Shown: in pieces, positions 11,425 through 21,034 of the stretch
How the letters are laid out: every line of letters starts with the position of its first letter
How positions within the stretch are numbered: position 1 is the stretch's first letter
Assembly (NCBI GenBank): GCA_922989275.2
Contig: OV277862.1
Coordinates: 69,949,832 to 70,013,831, forward strand
From: Gari tellinella
Lineage: Eukaryota; Mollusca; Bivalvia; Cardiida; Psammobiidae
Direction: 5' to 3'
DNA length: 64,000 bases
Notes under the pieces: generated by a model
What the model was told of the DNA's origin: nothing
Databases searched by the model: none
Seen by the model: only the letters and a program-made list of their open reading frames with translations
Program-made: the position numbers and the translations under genes

Positions 11425-11634
11425 CACATTCACTGTATTACTCTGTCTATAAGTGTATAATTGTTATTTACAAACCGTTTGGATCCTGATCAGACGACAC
11501 ATTATGCAGCCTCTGACCAGGATCCGAATGGTTCGTCATTTATAACGATACTATTTTAGTCAATGTACTCATATTTGAGTAATAAAAACAGATACCAATG
11601 GTTTAAAGCAGTGATGTAATGGCAACGAATTGGT
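11425..11634 (+). mobile_element. Family A MITE, diverged
   Basis: Left TTCACTGTATTACTC and core 1 at about 11477-11537 (GGATCCTGATCAGACGACAC...CTGACCAGGATCC), then GAGTAATAAAAACAGATACC. The terminal repeats are worn. Confidence 0.6.
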
Positions 11635-11652
11635 TAGAAGTCGTTGTTATTC

Positions 11653-11855
11653 AGAAATGGCATTTATCTGAAGACCTCCTGGCAGACAATAATTTGTTTC
11701 TATTCTTGATGACAAAGAATGCCACGAGAAGCATACTACATATACCATTCTGTCTGGGCTTCCAATGGAGTCATTGGCGTGTTTTACAAATTGCTAATCC
11801 GGGTCACATTCTATCAGTTTGTTGGACAATGTTTGTTATGTGTTTTTGTAATTGG
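11653..11855. repeat. Dispersed duplicated segment, copy 1
   Basis: Diverged match to 13296-13485, including AATTTGTTTCTATTCTTGAT, CACGAGAAGCATAC and ATTCTGTCTGGG. The match runs about 190 bp with many differences. An open frame crosses copy 1 but copy 2 is interrupted, so I do not call a gene. Confidence 0.5.
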
Positions 11856-11981
11856 TAAGCCTCTAAGACTGTCATCTGGCATTACAATATGTCTATAGGA
11901 AATAAGGAAATAACGTGATATCGAATTCAATACGACATGCTATAACAGTCAGTTGTACTAATGCTTAATTTTCGATGTTAA

Positions 11982-12159
11982 ACCCTTTATTCCATAGCCT
12001 TATTTTGATCTGGACTCAAACTGTCAAATTTCAATCAAATCACGATCAGTATTCAAATGGTTATGCTGAATTAGAAGTCTCTGACGCGTTACGCGGCGTC
12101 TGATTTGGATCCAAACTGTTTGCCAACGCGCCTTTATGCGTCATTGAGAGTGATAAGGG
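11982..12159 (-). mobile_element. Family A MITE, rearranged
   Basis: Starts after TTAA near 11978 with ACCCTTTATTCC and ends GAGAGTGATAAGGG before TTAA at 12160-12163. Only the right arm and loop of core 1 (GACGCGTTACGCGGCGTCTG) are well kept. Confidence 0.6.
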
Positions 12160-12674
12160 TTAACACAAGTTTTTCTGCATACCATTTAGGAGTGCAACAT
12201 GTAAACTTTCATTGCAATGCATGAACACAGATAAGATGGTTAATACACACAGATATAAAGTGTTTTCCGATGCTAATTGGACTATTTTTACCGAGAATAT
12301 TAAAATAAGCGATGCTCGGTAATTCGGAGTAATAATTGAAAGCTCCATGAATAACAAATTACTGTTCATTAAAATTCCAATTGATTTCATTAGTTGGCTT
12401 TGAGCTGTGCATTTGTCTCATAAGACTCTTAACTAGATGATACTTTAAATACAAAATTACAAATTGAAGCTATAAAAGGAAATACTTTTTGGAGCTACAT
12501 TGTACTTCATACTTCAGCCAAAATGTGTAAAATCTTTAGGCAGATGACTAGTAAAACAGGACTGAACAAGTGCAGAACTATCTTGTTGGACTTTTCTGTT
12601 TTACAATGATTATTTAAGCCACATTTCGTCTTAAACAGTGCATTTGAATAAAGACAATATTCGCATGAGTTTAA

Positions 12675-12890
12675 CCCTTTACCCAATAACCTGTTTATAA
12701 CATTAAAGACAGGTGATCACTTAAATCAGATTGAAAGTAAAGCAGAATGTGCCTTAAGGCACATTCTGCTTTACTTTCAATCTGATTTAAACTAACATCT
12801 GCTAGGCTATATAAAATATTTGTTATGGTAAATCGTCATGAGGGTATAAACTGGAACGCTACGCTAAAAGTCGCTTCTATGGGGAAAGGG
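12675..12890 (-). mobile_element. Family B MITE
   Basis: TTAA at 12671-12674 and 12891-12894. Ends are CCCTTTACCCAATA and GGGGAAAGGG. Core 2 at about 12711-12795 has arms GACAGGTGATCACTTAAATC and a loop GCAGAATGTGCCTTAAGGCACATTCTGC read across its dyad. Confidence 0.8.
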
Positions 12891-13034
12891 TTAATTCTGC
12901 GAACATTGTTGACATCAGTACATATTATAAATCATTGTACATCATACCCACTAAGTCATTCATTTTGCATTCAAATGGGCCGAAACCCAAACTGTTCAAA
13001 AAGCGACCATCATGGTACCACCTTAACCTTTAAT

Positions 13035-13246
13035 CTTTAAATACGTCTTTCTGCACCCTTTAATTCATTCATCCGTTAAAGCAAATAATTTTCGTAAGAA
13101 ATATTTTCTATACCCTATCAGATGGTAGCTTAAAGTAGGTTGAACTTAAAGCAGAATGCACAGTATGGCCAAATCCTGATTTACTTTCAACCTACTTTAG
13201 GTGTTCACATATCCTCAAAACTAGAAATAGGCTATGGGATAAAGGG
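13035..13246 (+). mobile_element. Family B MITE, diverged
   Basis: Has the B phrases TTCATTCATCCG, AAGAAATATTTTCTAT, core 2 at about 13126-13205 and CTAGAAATAGGCTATGGGAT. The left end is truncated and the right reads AAAGGGATAAAGG in place of TTAA. Confidence 0.65.
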
Positions 13247-13295
13247 ATAAAGGTTCCGGATAAGAGATTCACATTAGCGTCGACGAATTTCAGCA

Positions 13296-13485
13296 ATTGC
13301 GTTTATCAAAAAGACCTCGAGACAGTTACTAATTTGTTTCTTTTCTTATTGACATAGAGTGTCATGAGAAGCATACAAATAAAATTCTGTCTGGGATGTA
13401 AATGGAGTCTAGTCGTCTTTGCAAAATACGTTTCTGGACACATTCCCTTTTTTATTGGACATTTTGTTCGTAATTTTACACGGAT
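13296..13485. repeat. Dispersed duplicated segment, copy 2
   Basis: Counterpart of 11653-11855. The shared run includes TAATTTGTTTCTTTTCTTAT, ATGAGAAGCATAC and ATTCTGTCTGGG. Confidence 0.5.
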
Positions 13486-13573
13486 AGGTCAAAGACAGAT
13501 GCTTATACAAACACGTATATATTAGTTTAGGAAAACGATTTATTATAAAAATGCATTACAAAGAAAAAAGATT

Positions 13574-13730
13574 TGAGACCAAACCCAACGCTTATAAAGC
13601 GTTTGAGTTGAGTCTGAGTTCGTTCTCAATCATTTGCTTGGTCAGATTTGAGCCAAGGCTCAAATCTGACCAATCAAATGCTTGAAAACGGTTTCAGTCT
13701 CAACGCAAACGGTTTATAAGCATGGACCTT
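13574..13730. mobile_element. Family J palindromic element
   Basis: Long imperfect inverted repeat whose arms hold CGCTTATAAAGCGTTTGAG and TTGGTCAGATTTGAGCC, meeting at about 13656. The outer ends read GACCAAACCC and GCATGGACC. A second copy is at 62179-62326. I saw no clear target duplication. Confidence 0.6.
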
Positions 13731-13914
13731 GGGGGGATCACACCAGTGAGGATAAGTCATAACAAGATATGCACTAAAGTTTGCCGCCACGATCATTGAC
13801 GCATCTCTTTTATTCTATTTGAATTGAATTTAGGAAAGTTTTCAGTCTCTTTAAATATGGTTAGGTGAAATATCATGGCATACAATGAACTGCGAGACCA
13901 ATTATAGCGACCAC

Positions 13915-14130
13915 TAAAAAGTAAGCATTTATACAGTTTAAAGAACGAAAACTGCCTGAACAGGATCCAATCTGTTTGGAACTCGTATCATGGTTTCACC
14001 ATTTTAGCAAAACCAAATCTACATCATTTATATGATATGATTTCTGGTGCAAATGAATTCTTATTTCAGTTGCAATTGCTTTCTAATTATCTGCAATCAG
14101 AGTGATGGCGTAATAATAATTGTTATAATT
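13915..14130. mobile_element. Family A MITE relic
   Basis: Half of core 1 (GAACAGGATCCAATCTGTTTGG) and a worn right end AGAGTGATGGCG. Nothing else was recognised up to 14505. Confidence 0.4.
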
Positions 14131-14508
14131 GTAACTAGATGTATACTCTATGTCTTCTAGTTACAATTAACCAAGTTCACTGTCGGAACGATATTTAACT
14201 CAAATCAAGTTATTTATAACTAGAATAGATTAACGCATATAATGTCCGAGAGTTTATGTCACCATGTGTAGTCTTTTTATTTTATAACAACAGGGAAGAT
14301 GTACAATACTAGAATGTGACTTTCTTTGATACAATCGAAAATACTAAATTCATACGGTTAACGCTTATTGAGCGACGACTCGGTAAGAACATAACTGCTT
14401 GTTTTAAATGTAGTTATCTTTCAAATGCAGTTATATTTAAAGATAATCAAACATTATATGAAAGCTCATAAAAGAGATCCTTGCATTTAATACTTTGAAT
14501 ACATTTAA

Positions 14509-14739
14509 CCCTTTCACTCTTAATGACGCTTTAAAGCGCGTTTACAAACAGTTTGGGTCCTGATTAGACGCAGCGTTACGCGGCGACTGATCAGGACCCA
14601 AACTGTTTGACACTCTAATCGATAGTTATTAAGTATACAACCTTAAATCTTGACTCTGAAACGTGTCTTGCAGACAACAATATTGACGCAAACGACAATA
14701 AAGCGGTAAAATTGCCCGAATAAGATGATCATGAAAGGG
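14509..14739 (+). mobile_element. Family A MITE
   Basis: TTAA at 14505-14508 and 14740-14743. Starts CCCTTTCACTCTTAATGACG and ends GATCATGAAAGGG. Core 1 at about 14547-14612 is in the GGGTCCTGATTAGACGC form. GCAGACAACAATATTGACGC lies in the right interior. Very like 38467-38709. Confidence 0.75.
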
Positions 14740-14744
14740 TTAAA

Positions 14745-15302
14745 ACACAATCTACCTCCTCTTTTAAAAAAACACTTTATTTTGAAAATTCTCGTACCTT
14801 GAAACTGTTTCCATTATAAACTGGAGCGCACATTTATATGTAGAACACTGCGTCTCCAGGCCATATCTTCCTGTTTTGATAAATTATTCATAGGTTGGGT
14901 GATTTAACCTATAGTAATGAAGACAGTTTTATTCCACTTACGTTGTCTTCTACAGCAGGTTTGCAAATTACACGTAATATTGCTTGCCGTTGAACAAACT
15001 ACATGTATATTGCTTAAGAGTGAACAAACGTCTAGTCATTATACCATTTCTTATAAAGTATTGCGTTTGAACAAAACAGTTTGCAAATGTGCATGATAAA
15101 TTTTTTACCCTTATCCTGTCGAATAATCGTATGCTTTGAAATTGTCGCCTGCTCAAAACTGTTTTTGTATTTTTTATAGCATGTATTAACTGGTTTAATA
15201 ATATGCACATTTTGCTCTTTTGTGACCCATTCAAATAAATTATAAGTTTGTTTCATAGATTAAGGTCACATTTACTGATAGTTTAAACCTTAGCACGTTA
15301 TA
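14745..15302. other. No gene; faint MITE remnant
   Basis: About 15060-15170 retains GTTTGCAAATGTGC, TACCCTTATCCTGTCG and TTGTCGCCTGC, which are family A phrases. The rest is unassigned. Overlapping minus-strand open frames of 74-88 codons have no domain. Confidence 0.4.
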
Positions 15303-15549
15303 CAGTGGAGAAAACGTTATTATTTCCCAATAAACGCGTTAACGCTAAAACAAGTATTCCCATTGTAAACAGTTTGGAGCCAGATCAGACGCCGGGTAAC
15401 CCGGCGTCTGATCAGGCTCCAAACTATTTACAACTCGGATTAAAATAAAGTGTTAGAAATTTCTAAAAACTGACATTTTTTACATTTTAGTGATGTGCGT
15501 TTGCGTTTCGTTTGCGTTTAAACGGGAAAGAATAACGTTTTCTCCACTG
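15303..15549 (+). mobile_element. Family D MITE, full length
   Basis: TA at 15301-15302 and 15550-15551. Ends are CAGTGGAGAA and TTCTCCACTG. Core 1 at about 15366-15430 has a CGCCGGGTAACCCGGCG loop. The right part has GCGTTTGCGTTTCGTTTGCG. 247 bp with a TA target, as in Tc1/mariner-type elements. Confidence 0.8.
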
Positions 15550-15709
15550 TATGCAGCAAGTATCTGCACAAACATTTTCTTTCCGAACATATTATCAGAG
15601 TGCGAACCAGTTTGGAATCAGCTGAGACAGTCAACCAGCCGACCTCCCATTTGAATCAAAACTGTTTGAATCAGTTGTCATAATTTGCACTTAGCGTTAA
15701 GAAGATTAA

Positions 15710-15952
15710 CCCGTTACTCCTACCCTGTTTCTAATTTTGAAGACAGGTGAGCACTAAAAGCAGGTTGAAAGTAAATCAGAATGCGCCGTAATGCGCCTTT
15801 CTGCTTATTTTCAATCTGCTTTAAGCTGTCATCTGCTAGTAAATAGAAAATATTTCGTATGATACCTATTCATTACAGTATAAATTTGAAGTATTTTCTT
15901 TTTTGGAGGAATAAATTTAAGGCGTAAAAAGACATAGTTATTGGGTAAATGG
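15710..15952 (-). mobile_element. Family B MITE just upstream of the SK exon
   Basis: TTAA at 15706-15709 and 15953-15956. Core 2 at about 15740-15835 retains GACAGGTGAGCACTAAAAGC. The tail reads AAGGCGTAAAAAGACATAG then GGGTAAATGG. It ends 82 bp before the SK start codon, so part of the upstream intron is MITE sequence. Confidence 0.75.
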
Positions 15953-16010
15953 TTAAAATTGAAAACTCATTGTAAAACCTATCTTGTCAAGGAAATATAT
16001 ATTAATCAGC

Positions 16011-16032
16011 TGTATATTTGTGTGTTTTCCAG
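16011..16032 (+). other. Predicted splice acceptor for SK coding exon
   Basis: A pyrimidine-rich run (TTTGTGTGTTTTCCAG) ends in AG at 16031-16032, and a branch-like ATTAATCAG lies about 20 bases upstream. The exon would start at 16033, six bases before the ATG. A reading frame can be extended to TTG at 16018, but it crosses this site and is probably intron. An upstream, probably 5' UTR, exon is expected outside what I can identify. Confidence 0.6.
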
Positions 16033-16038
16033 AATAGA

Positions 16039-17424
16039 ATGAGTGGCAGTACGGTGATAGAGGACCCGGGAATCCCATTGGTCGACAGAGTTAACGGCAA
16101 GTACAATAAGTATGTTGAGGATGACGCCATGAGCGTGTCATCTTCCGGAACCCAAGCCACGTCTGCTCTCGGAATCTCCACCCGTTTTGACAATATTGGC
16201 TATAAGCTCGGCCGACGGAAGATGCTCATTAACAGACGTCGAAAAATTGTTAATGTCGAGTTCTCCATGGCACTGTTAGGTGTGTTGTTAATGCTGATCG
16301 AAACCGAGTTGTTTATTCACGGTGTTGTGACAAAGAGTGATGCCGGGTCCGTGTGCTTGAAGATCGCAATAACGTTGTCGACACTTGTATTGTGTGGAGC
16401 CGTGTTGTCGTACCATGCCACTGGTATTATGATACAGATGACGGATAATAGCTGGGAGCACTGGAGACTCGCCATGGTCTTTCCTTGGACATATCTTAAG
16501 ATATTACTCGAGTTAACTATTTGTGTTATACATCCTATTCCTGGCGATATTCGGGTGCCATCATATGGAGTAGACGGCAAATATAGAATGGTGTCTCTTG
16601 ATGCTATATTCTCTATACTCATGCTGGCAAGGGTATACATCATAGGAAAGTTCACTGTTGTCCATCATCGCTTACTGACAGATACGTCCACCCAAAGTCT
16701 CGGCGCTCTCAATAAAGTCAAGATTAACACAGTGTTTGTTTTTAAGGCTTTAATGTCAACCATGCCAGGTACAATGCTAGTATGTCTTATGTTATTTATT
16801 CTGGTAACGGACAGTTGGGCTTTGAGGACATGCGAAATATATTACCATCCAGGGTCACCCGAGAGTAGCTACCTTAACTCAATGTGGCTAATTGCAATAA
16901 CATTTTTAACAATTGGATACGGAGACCTTACGCCTAGTACATATTGTGGAAGGTTCGTGGCCGTATTAACCGGACTGATGGGCGTTGGAATCACAGCTCT
17001 TTTAGTTGCCGTTTTAGCACATAAATTAGAACAAACGAGACCAGAGAAGTATGTGCATAATTTCGTTACTAGAGTTCAACTGGATAAGGTTCGTAAACAC
17101 GCGGCCTCTGACGTCATCAAATACACTCTCGCATTGTGGAGGATGAAAAAACAGGGCATTACAAGCGGTAATATGCGAACACGGGTTTATGGAAAGTTGC
17201 TACAAGCTATCTACACTATGCGAGAGGCCAAAAACGAGAAAATGTCGATCGGTGAGAGTGCCATCGGTTTTATAGAAGTTTCCAAAGTTGCTAACGATGT
17301 GTTTGAGATCGTTGAGCAAATGCAACAGGAACAAACAAACTTGCATACTAAAGTTTTGAGTCTCGATGATCGGATGACTAATATCGATAGAAAATTAGAC
17401 ATGTTGATTGCCCGAAAGTATTAA
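16039..17424 (+). CDS. SK-type calcium-activated potassium channel, single coding exon
   Basis: This 461-residue protein matches the SK/KCNN family: plasma-membrane K+ channels gated by calmodulin-bound calcium. Visible parts, by residue: short cytosolic N terminus 1-72; S1 about 75-96; S2 105-130, with the SK-like SYHA; S3 143-165; S4 186-210, with few charges as usual for SK; the conserved SIGALNK-like SLGALNKVKINT at 220-231; S5 233-258; pore helix and filter TIGYGD at 291-296 inside a typical MWLIAITF context; S6 303-327; calmodulin-binding region 328-405, including HKLE, YVHNF and LLQAIYTMR; and a coiled coil 415-457. The start is the first ATG after a strong acceptor. Vertebrate SK genes have many coding exons; here everything from N terminus to coiled coil is uninterrupted, which suggests a retroposed or intron-lost paralogue. 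The stop TAA (17422-17424) lies within the TTAA that begins the next MITE. The family call is secure; I cannot say which SK paralogue it is. Confidence 0.95.
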   Translation: MSGSTVIEDPGIPLVDRVNGKYNKYVEDDAMSVSSSGTQATSALGISTRFDNIGYKLGRRKMLINRRRKIVNVEFSMALLGVLLMLIETELFIHGVVTKSDAGSVCLKIAITLSTLVLCGAVLSYHATGIMIQMTDNSWEHWRLAMVFPWTYLKILLELTICVIHPIPGDIRVPSYGVDGKYRMVSLDAIFSILMLARVYIIGKFTVVHHRLLTDTSTQSLGALNKVKINTVFVFKALMSTMPGTMLVCLMLFILVTDSWALRTCEIYYHPGSPESSYLNSMWLIAITFLTIGYGDLTPSTYCGRFVAVLTGLMGVGITALLVAVLAHKLEQTRPEKYVHNFVTRVQLDKVRKHAASDVIKYTLALWRMKKQGITSGNMRTRVYGKLLQAIYTMREAKNEKMSIGESAIGFIEVSKVANDVFEIVEQMQQEQTNLHTKVLSLDDRMTNIDRKLDMLIARKY

Positions 17425-17654
17425 CCCTTTCGTCGCCAAATTAACCGTGAGGGTTATTCAATCCCTTTCACCGCTATATTGTCGTCCGCTTCGATATTGT
17501 TGTCTGCAAAAAGGTTTAAAGTAAATTTAAGGTAGTATGACATAAGAAACCCAAATACGAGTGTCAAACAGTTTGGTTTATTATCAGACGCCGCGTTACG
17601 CAACGTCTGATCTGGACCTAAACTGTATGCAAAGTCGACTTCCGCGGTGAGAGG
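17425..17654 (-). mobile_element. Family A MITE abutting the SK stop codon
   Basis: TTAA at 17421-17424 followed by CCCTTTCGTCGCC. Internal CCCTTTCACCGCTATATTG and TTGTCGTCCGCTTCG follow, with core 1 at about 17559-17630. It ends GCGGTGAGAGGG then TAAAA, so the right TTAA is mutated. The SK 3' UTR would start with this element. Confidence 0.75.
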
Positions 17655-17662
17655 GTAAAATA

Positions 17663-17888
17663 CAGTAGGACCTCCGAAATCTAGCACTATCGCACTGAGA
17701 AAAATGTTCTGTTTAAAAAGAGTTCCCAATGTGGAAAGATTTGCATTTTTCAAAGAACTACTATGCCAAGTCGTGTAAGACCAGTCAGTGGTTTTTAATT
17801 AAAGATCAGTAGTAATGCAGAAAGCTCCCGTAGGTAATGTTTCAGGAACTTCCGGTTTTACTGCGTGTAATTTTCGGAGATTTCACTG
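17663..17888. mobile_element. Family O TA-flanked MITE
   Basis: TA at 17661-17662 and 17889-17890. Ends are CAGTAGGACCTCCGAAATC and TTTTCGGAGATTTCACTG. 226 bp, AT-rich, non-coding. An ATTAAA at 17798-17803 could serve as a poly(A) signal for the SK transcript, but I have no evidence that it does. Confidence 0.65.
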
Positions 17889-18189
17889 TATATAAATGTA
17901 CAAGTTAGCATTAAGTATAATTTGGCAATGCCAAATATGAAAATGTCGACATCAAGATTATCCGAATAGAGTACAATTAGGTGAAACTGACGGACGGCTT
18001 AAATCTTTTCAGTGCAGAATGGCCATGTTACGTAGTCAGAAGGTGAAGTGATATAGTTTATACGAAATAACATTTTCTTCAACATTCCGATGAGGTAGAT
18101 CTAGAGTTAAGTAAGGATTTTGGTGTTGTTAATTTTCATTCGACCTTTGTACATGTACATACATATGAGCCGTGCCATGACAAACCTGC

Positions 18190-18525
18190 CTTATTGCATT
18201 TAAAACAGTGTAGATCAAGGCTAGCCGCCGCGTCTTAACCCTTTACCCAATAGAATCGCCTTTTAGCGGATATGATTTATTCATCCGCTGAAGAATATAG
18301 TTCCAATTGAATCAGTAACGAATATGTATTATAGGAAATATTTTCTATGTTATAGGACATGATAGCTTAAAGCAGGCTGAAAGTAAAGCAGAATGCGCCT
18401 TAGGGCGCATTCTGCTTTACTTTCAACCTGCTTTAAGTAGTCACCTATCTTAAGTACTAGAAATAGGCTATCAGGTAAAGGGTTAAATGCGGCGACTGGC
18501 CTTGATCTACTCTGTTTGACACCCA
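18190..18525. mobile_element. Core 1 element split by a B MITE
   Basis: Left arm AACAGTGTAGATCAAGGCTA then GCCGCCGCGTC ends at 18234. Right arm ATGCGGCGACTGGCCTTGAT then CTACTCTGTTTGACAC resumes at 18487. The two arms pair once the B element at 18239 and one TTAA are removed. Confidence 0.7.
18239..18482 (+). mobile_element. Family B MITE, reference copy
   Basis: TTAA at 18235-18238 and 18483-18486. Ends are CCCTTTACCCAATAG and CTATCAGGTAAAGGG. Core 2 at about 18363-18440 is nearly perfect, with a loop GCGCCTTAGGGCGC and shoulders extending to AGTAGTCACCTATCTTAAG. It is inserted in the loop of a core 1 palindrome. Confidence 0.85.
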
Positions 18526-18679
18526 CAATCAATCATCTAAAGCATTGTATTTAGCAGTACTATATACGGGTTTTGGTAGTGTAGACCAAACTCATATACA
18601 GAAACTGGAATAATAATGGTGCTTGGTCTGTACCATGTTACAGTGCAATAAAGCAGGTTTTGTCATGACACGGCTCTTA

Positions 18680-18925
18680 CAGTGGAGAATGTGTTATTCT
18701 TTCCCAATAAACGCGTTTACGCTAAAACTATTATTTGCAGTGCAAACAGTTTGGAGCCAGATCAGACGCCGGGTAACCCGGCGTCTGATCAGGCTCCAAA
18801 CTGTTTGCCACCAAGATTAACATGAAATATCAGAATTGTCCAAAAGTTGTTCTTTTCTACGTTTTAGCGCTTTGCGTTTGCGTTCGTTTGCGTTTAAACG
18901 GGAAAGAATAATATATTCTCCACTG
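18680..18925 (+). mobile_element. Family D MITE, full length
   Basis: TA at 18678-18679 and 18926-18927. Ends are CAGTGGAGAATG and ATTCTCCACTG. Perfect core 1 at about 18743-18808 with loop CGCCGGGTAACCCGGCG. The right arm has GCGTTTGCGTTCGTTTGCG and GTTTAAACGGGAAAGAATA. Confidence 0.85.
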
Positions 18926-19158
18926 TATGTATAACGAGTTTACTCATACTGTTGCAACATTTTTGAAACCCTTTCAGCCACCGTAATTGTCTAACTTTCC
19001 GTGCTACTGGTCAATCTCAGTTCACAAAAACAGGTTGCATTATGAACGATGGAGACATCGCCTTTTATTATGAAACAAATGTCAAAGTAGTCCACAAATT
19101 AAATTAGTTGTTTAAGATAGTTCAAAGTACTTTTGTTTTATTTGTTGCTTTATTTTAA

Positions 19159-19382
19159 CACATTTAGCCCTATTGACGAGTATAATTGTTATTTACATAC
19201 ATAGTACTTGTGAAGAGTACACTTGTCGTGTGCAAAACAGTGTAGACCCTAATCAGAGGGCTGCATAAACAACCATCTGATTAGGGTCTGCACTGTTTGG
19301 TTCCTACATGTTCGCATAGAACAAATGTACTCTTAATAGGTACATAGCTTGTGAAGTACTTGTATACTCGTCGCTAGGGTTG
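19159..19382 (+). mobile_element. Family C MITE
   Basis: TTAA at 19155-19158; the right flank is a TTGAA variant. Ends hold GACGAGTATAATTG and GTATACTCGTCGCTAGGG. The variant core 1 at about 19232-19300 reads ACAGTGTAGACCCTAATCAG then AGGGC, with its complement ending CACTGTTTGG. Confidence 0.7.
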
Positions 19383-19644
19383 AATCAATCATTTTTGTTT
19401 TGTGAAATTCTATTTCAAAGTCATATTGCAGAACATATGACCATACAAATGTCGACACGAGCGCCAAACAGTTTGGATGACGGTGAAATGGTTGTAAATG
19501 GAATGCAAACGTAGTACAATGGACTGTAGAAAATGAAAGTTTTGAAAATGTTGACGTTGGTTTCGTTGTACATGTGTATGAGTTGACTCCAAACTATTTC
19601 CAACTGAAATTATTTCGAAGTTGACATATACGTTTAGTTATTAA

Positions 19645-19851
19645 CCCCTTCACTGCCTTGCCCCGTGTAGAATGGTAATTTGCAAACAGTTTAGATCCTG
19701 ATAAGACGGCGCGTAACGCGATGTCTGATCAGGATCCATATTGTTTTCATCTATTTCAACATTCCTTACGTCAAATTAGCTATTATTTATGATTGAAAAT
19801 AACTGCATACGGCAATTGTTTAGAGCATATGACGTCATAACAGTGAAGGCG
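19645..19851 (+). mobile_element. Family A MITE
   Basis: TTAA at 19641-19644; the right flank is TTCAA. Starts CCCCTTCACTGCC and ends AACAGTGAAGGCG. Core 1 at about 19683-19745 is partly mutated (GATAAGACGGCGCG). GACGTCATAACAG lies near the right end. Confidence 0.75.
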
Positions 19852-20120
19852 TTCAACTCAGTTATAAACCCTTTTTTATGTTTCGACCCTATTAGTCACG
19901 TGTTACTTTACAGTTTCATCTGGTTTGAGAAGATGAGATATTTCATAATTAATAGAATGAAATGAAACACTCATGCCTGTCAATAATTGATACTATTATC
20001 TTCGTAGTTGGGCTATAATTGTAGTTAATGACCTCCAAGTAGCATTAGGTAGTATATATTAAAGATGGATAAGGTGGTGGAACATGAGGTCATGTAGAGA
20101 ACAACCATACGGTTATAGTA

Positions 20121-20325
20121 CAGTAGAACCCCTCTATTACGACCACTAAATAGAAGGCTAATTGTCCGTATAAAGGACAGGTGACAGCTTAAAGCAACGT
20201 GAAAGTGAAACAGAAAGCTCCTGTAGGAGCTTTCTGTTTCACTTTCACATTGCTTTAAGCAGTTACCTGTCTTAAACGATTACCAATTGACACAACTTAG
20301 TGGTCGTAATAGAGAGGTTCTACTG
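20121..20325. mobile_element. Family G MITE, reference copy
   Basis: TA at 20119-20120 and 20326-20327. Ends are CAGTAGAACCCCTCTATTAC and GTAATAGAGAGGTTCTACTG. The centre is core 2 (GGTGACAGCTTAAAGCAACG...GCTTTAAGCAGTTACCTGTC) with a GAAAGCTCCTGTAGGAGCTTTC loop. 205 bp. Confidence 0.85.
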
Positions 20326-20439
20326 TACACCATTGCAGAACACACCACTTTACTTACACTGATACTGGACAAATTCATGGTGTTCTGCAGGTGGTAGCGA
20401 AAAGCAAACGACAGTAAAATATAATGATTGAACCTGTTA

Positions 20440-20648
20440 TCCCGTTAATAGTTCTGAAGACATATGACCATAACAAGTAAGTTGAGAGTGAAAGCTTTAC
20501 TTTCAGTCTGCTTTAAACAATCATCTGCTAGGACATAGAGTAGAGTTCATTTTATACATATTTATAAATAAAGTTCAATTAAAAAGATTTTTTTATTTAG
20601 TTGAGGAATGAATTAAATGCTTATAAAGGTAATTTCTGGAGTAATGGG
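20440..20648 (-). mobile_element. Family B MITE, diverged
   Basis: Left end CCCGTTAATAGTTCTGAAG, core 2 partly deleted, then AATCATCTGCTAGGACATAG and AAATGCTTATAAAGG. It ends GTAATGGG before TTAA at 20649-20652. Confidence 0.65.
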
Positions 20649-20661
20649 TTAATCTACAGTC

Positions 20662-20908
20662 CAGGGGCCCGTTTCATAAAACTTCTTACGACAAATCTTG
20701 TCGTAAGTCAAAACTTTAAAATACATTTAATTTGTGATTTCTCTATCTAATCCTGTCTTGTGACATCTTTTTGGAATCGTCTTTTCAAGACGATTCCAAA
20801 AAGATGTCACAAGATATGATTAGATGCAGAAATTAATAATAATTGAAAGTTTTATAATCGGACTTACGACAACATTTGTCGTAAGATGTTTTATGAAACG
20901 GGCCCCTG
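20662..20908. mobile_element. Family H MITE, full length
   Basis: Ends are CAGGGGCCCGTTTCAT and ATGAAACGGGCCCCTG, with a subterminal CTTACGACAAATCTTGTCG hairpin. Core 3 at the centre is GGAATCGTCTTTTCAAGACG then ATTCC, set in TGTGACATC...GATGTCACA. 247 bp. No target duplication was evident. Confidence 0.75.
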
Positions 20909-21034
20909 CTTCCTTTACCGGAATATGAGTGGCATTGAAAACAGGGGTTAACGGTACATTTTATACCGGTTATATCCAAGTATGTGGAGCATGGTATTCG
21001 AGCATGGTACTTTTAACAAAATGTAGTACATAGA

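Noticed and set aside
15356..15430. Bacterial-style terminator hairpins at the many GC-rich palindromes
   Set aside because: The hairpins are the centres of eukaryotic MITEs with target duplications. There is no bacterial gene context.
16018..16038. Upstream extension of the SK frame to TTG at 16018
   Set aside because: It runs through a good splice acceptor (TTTTCCAG at 16025-16032) and lacks an ATG. The ATG at 16039 is the better start.
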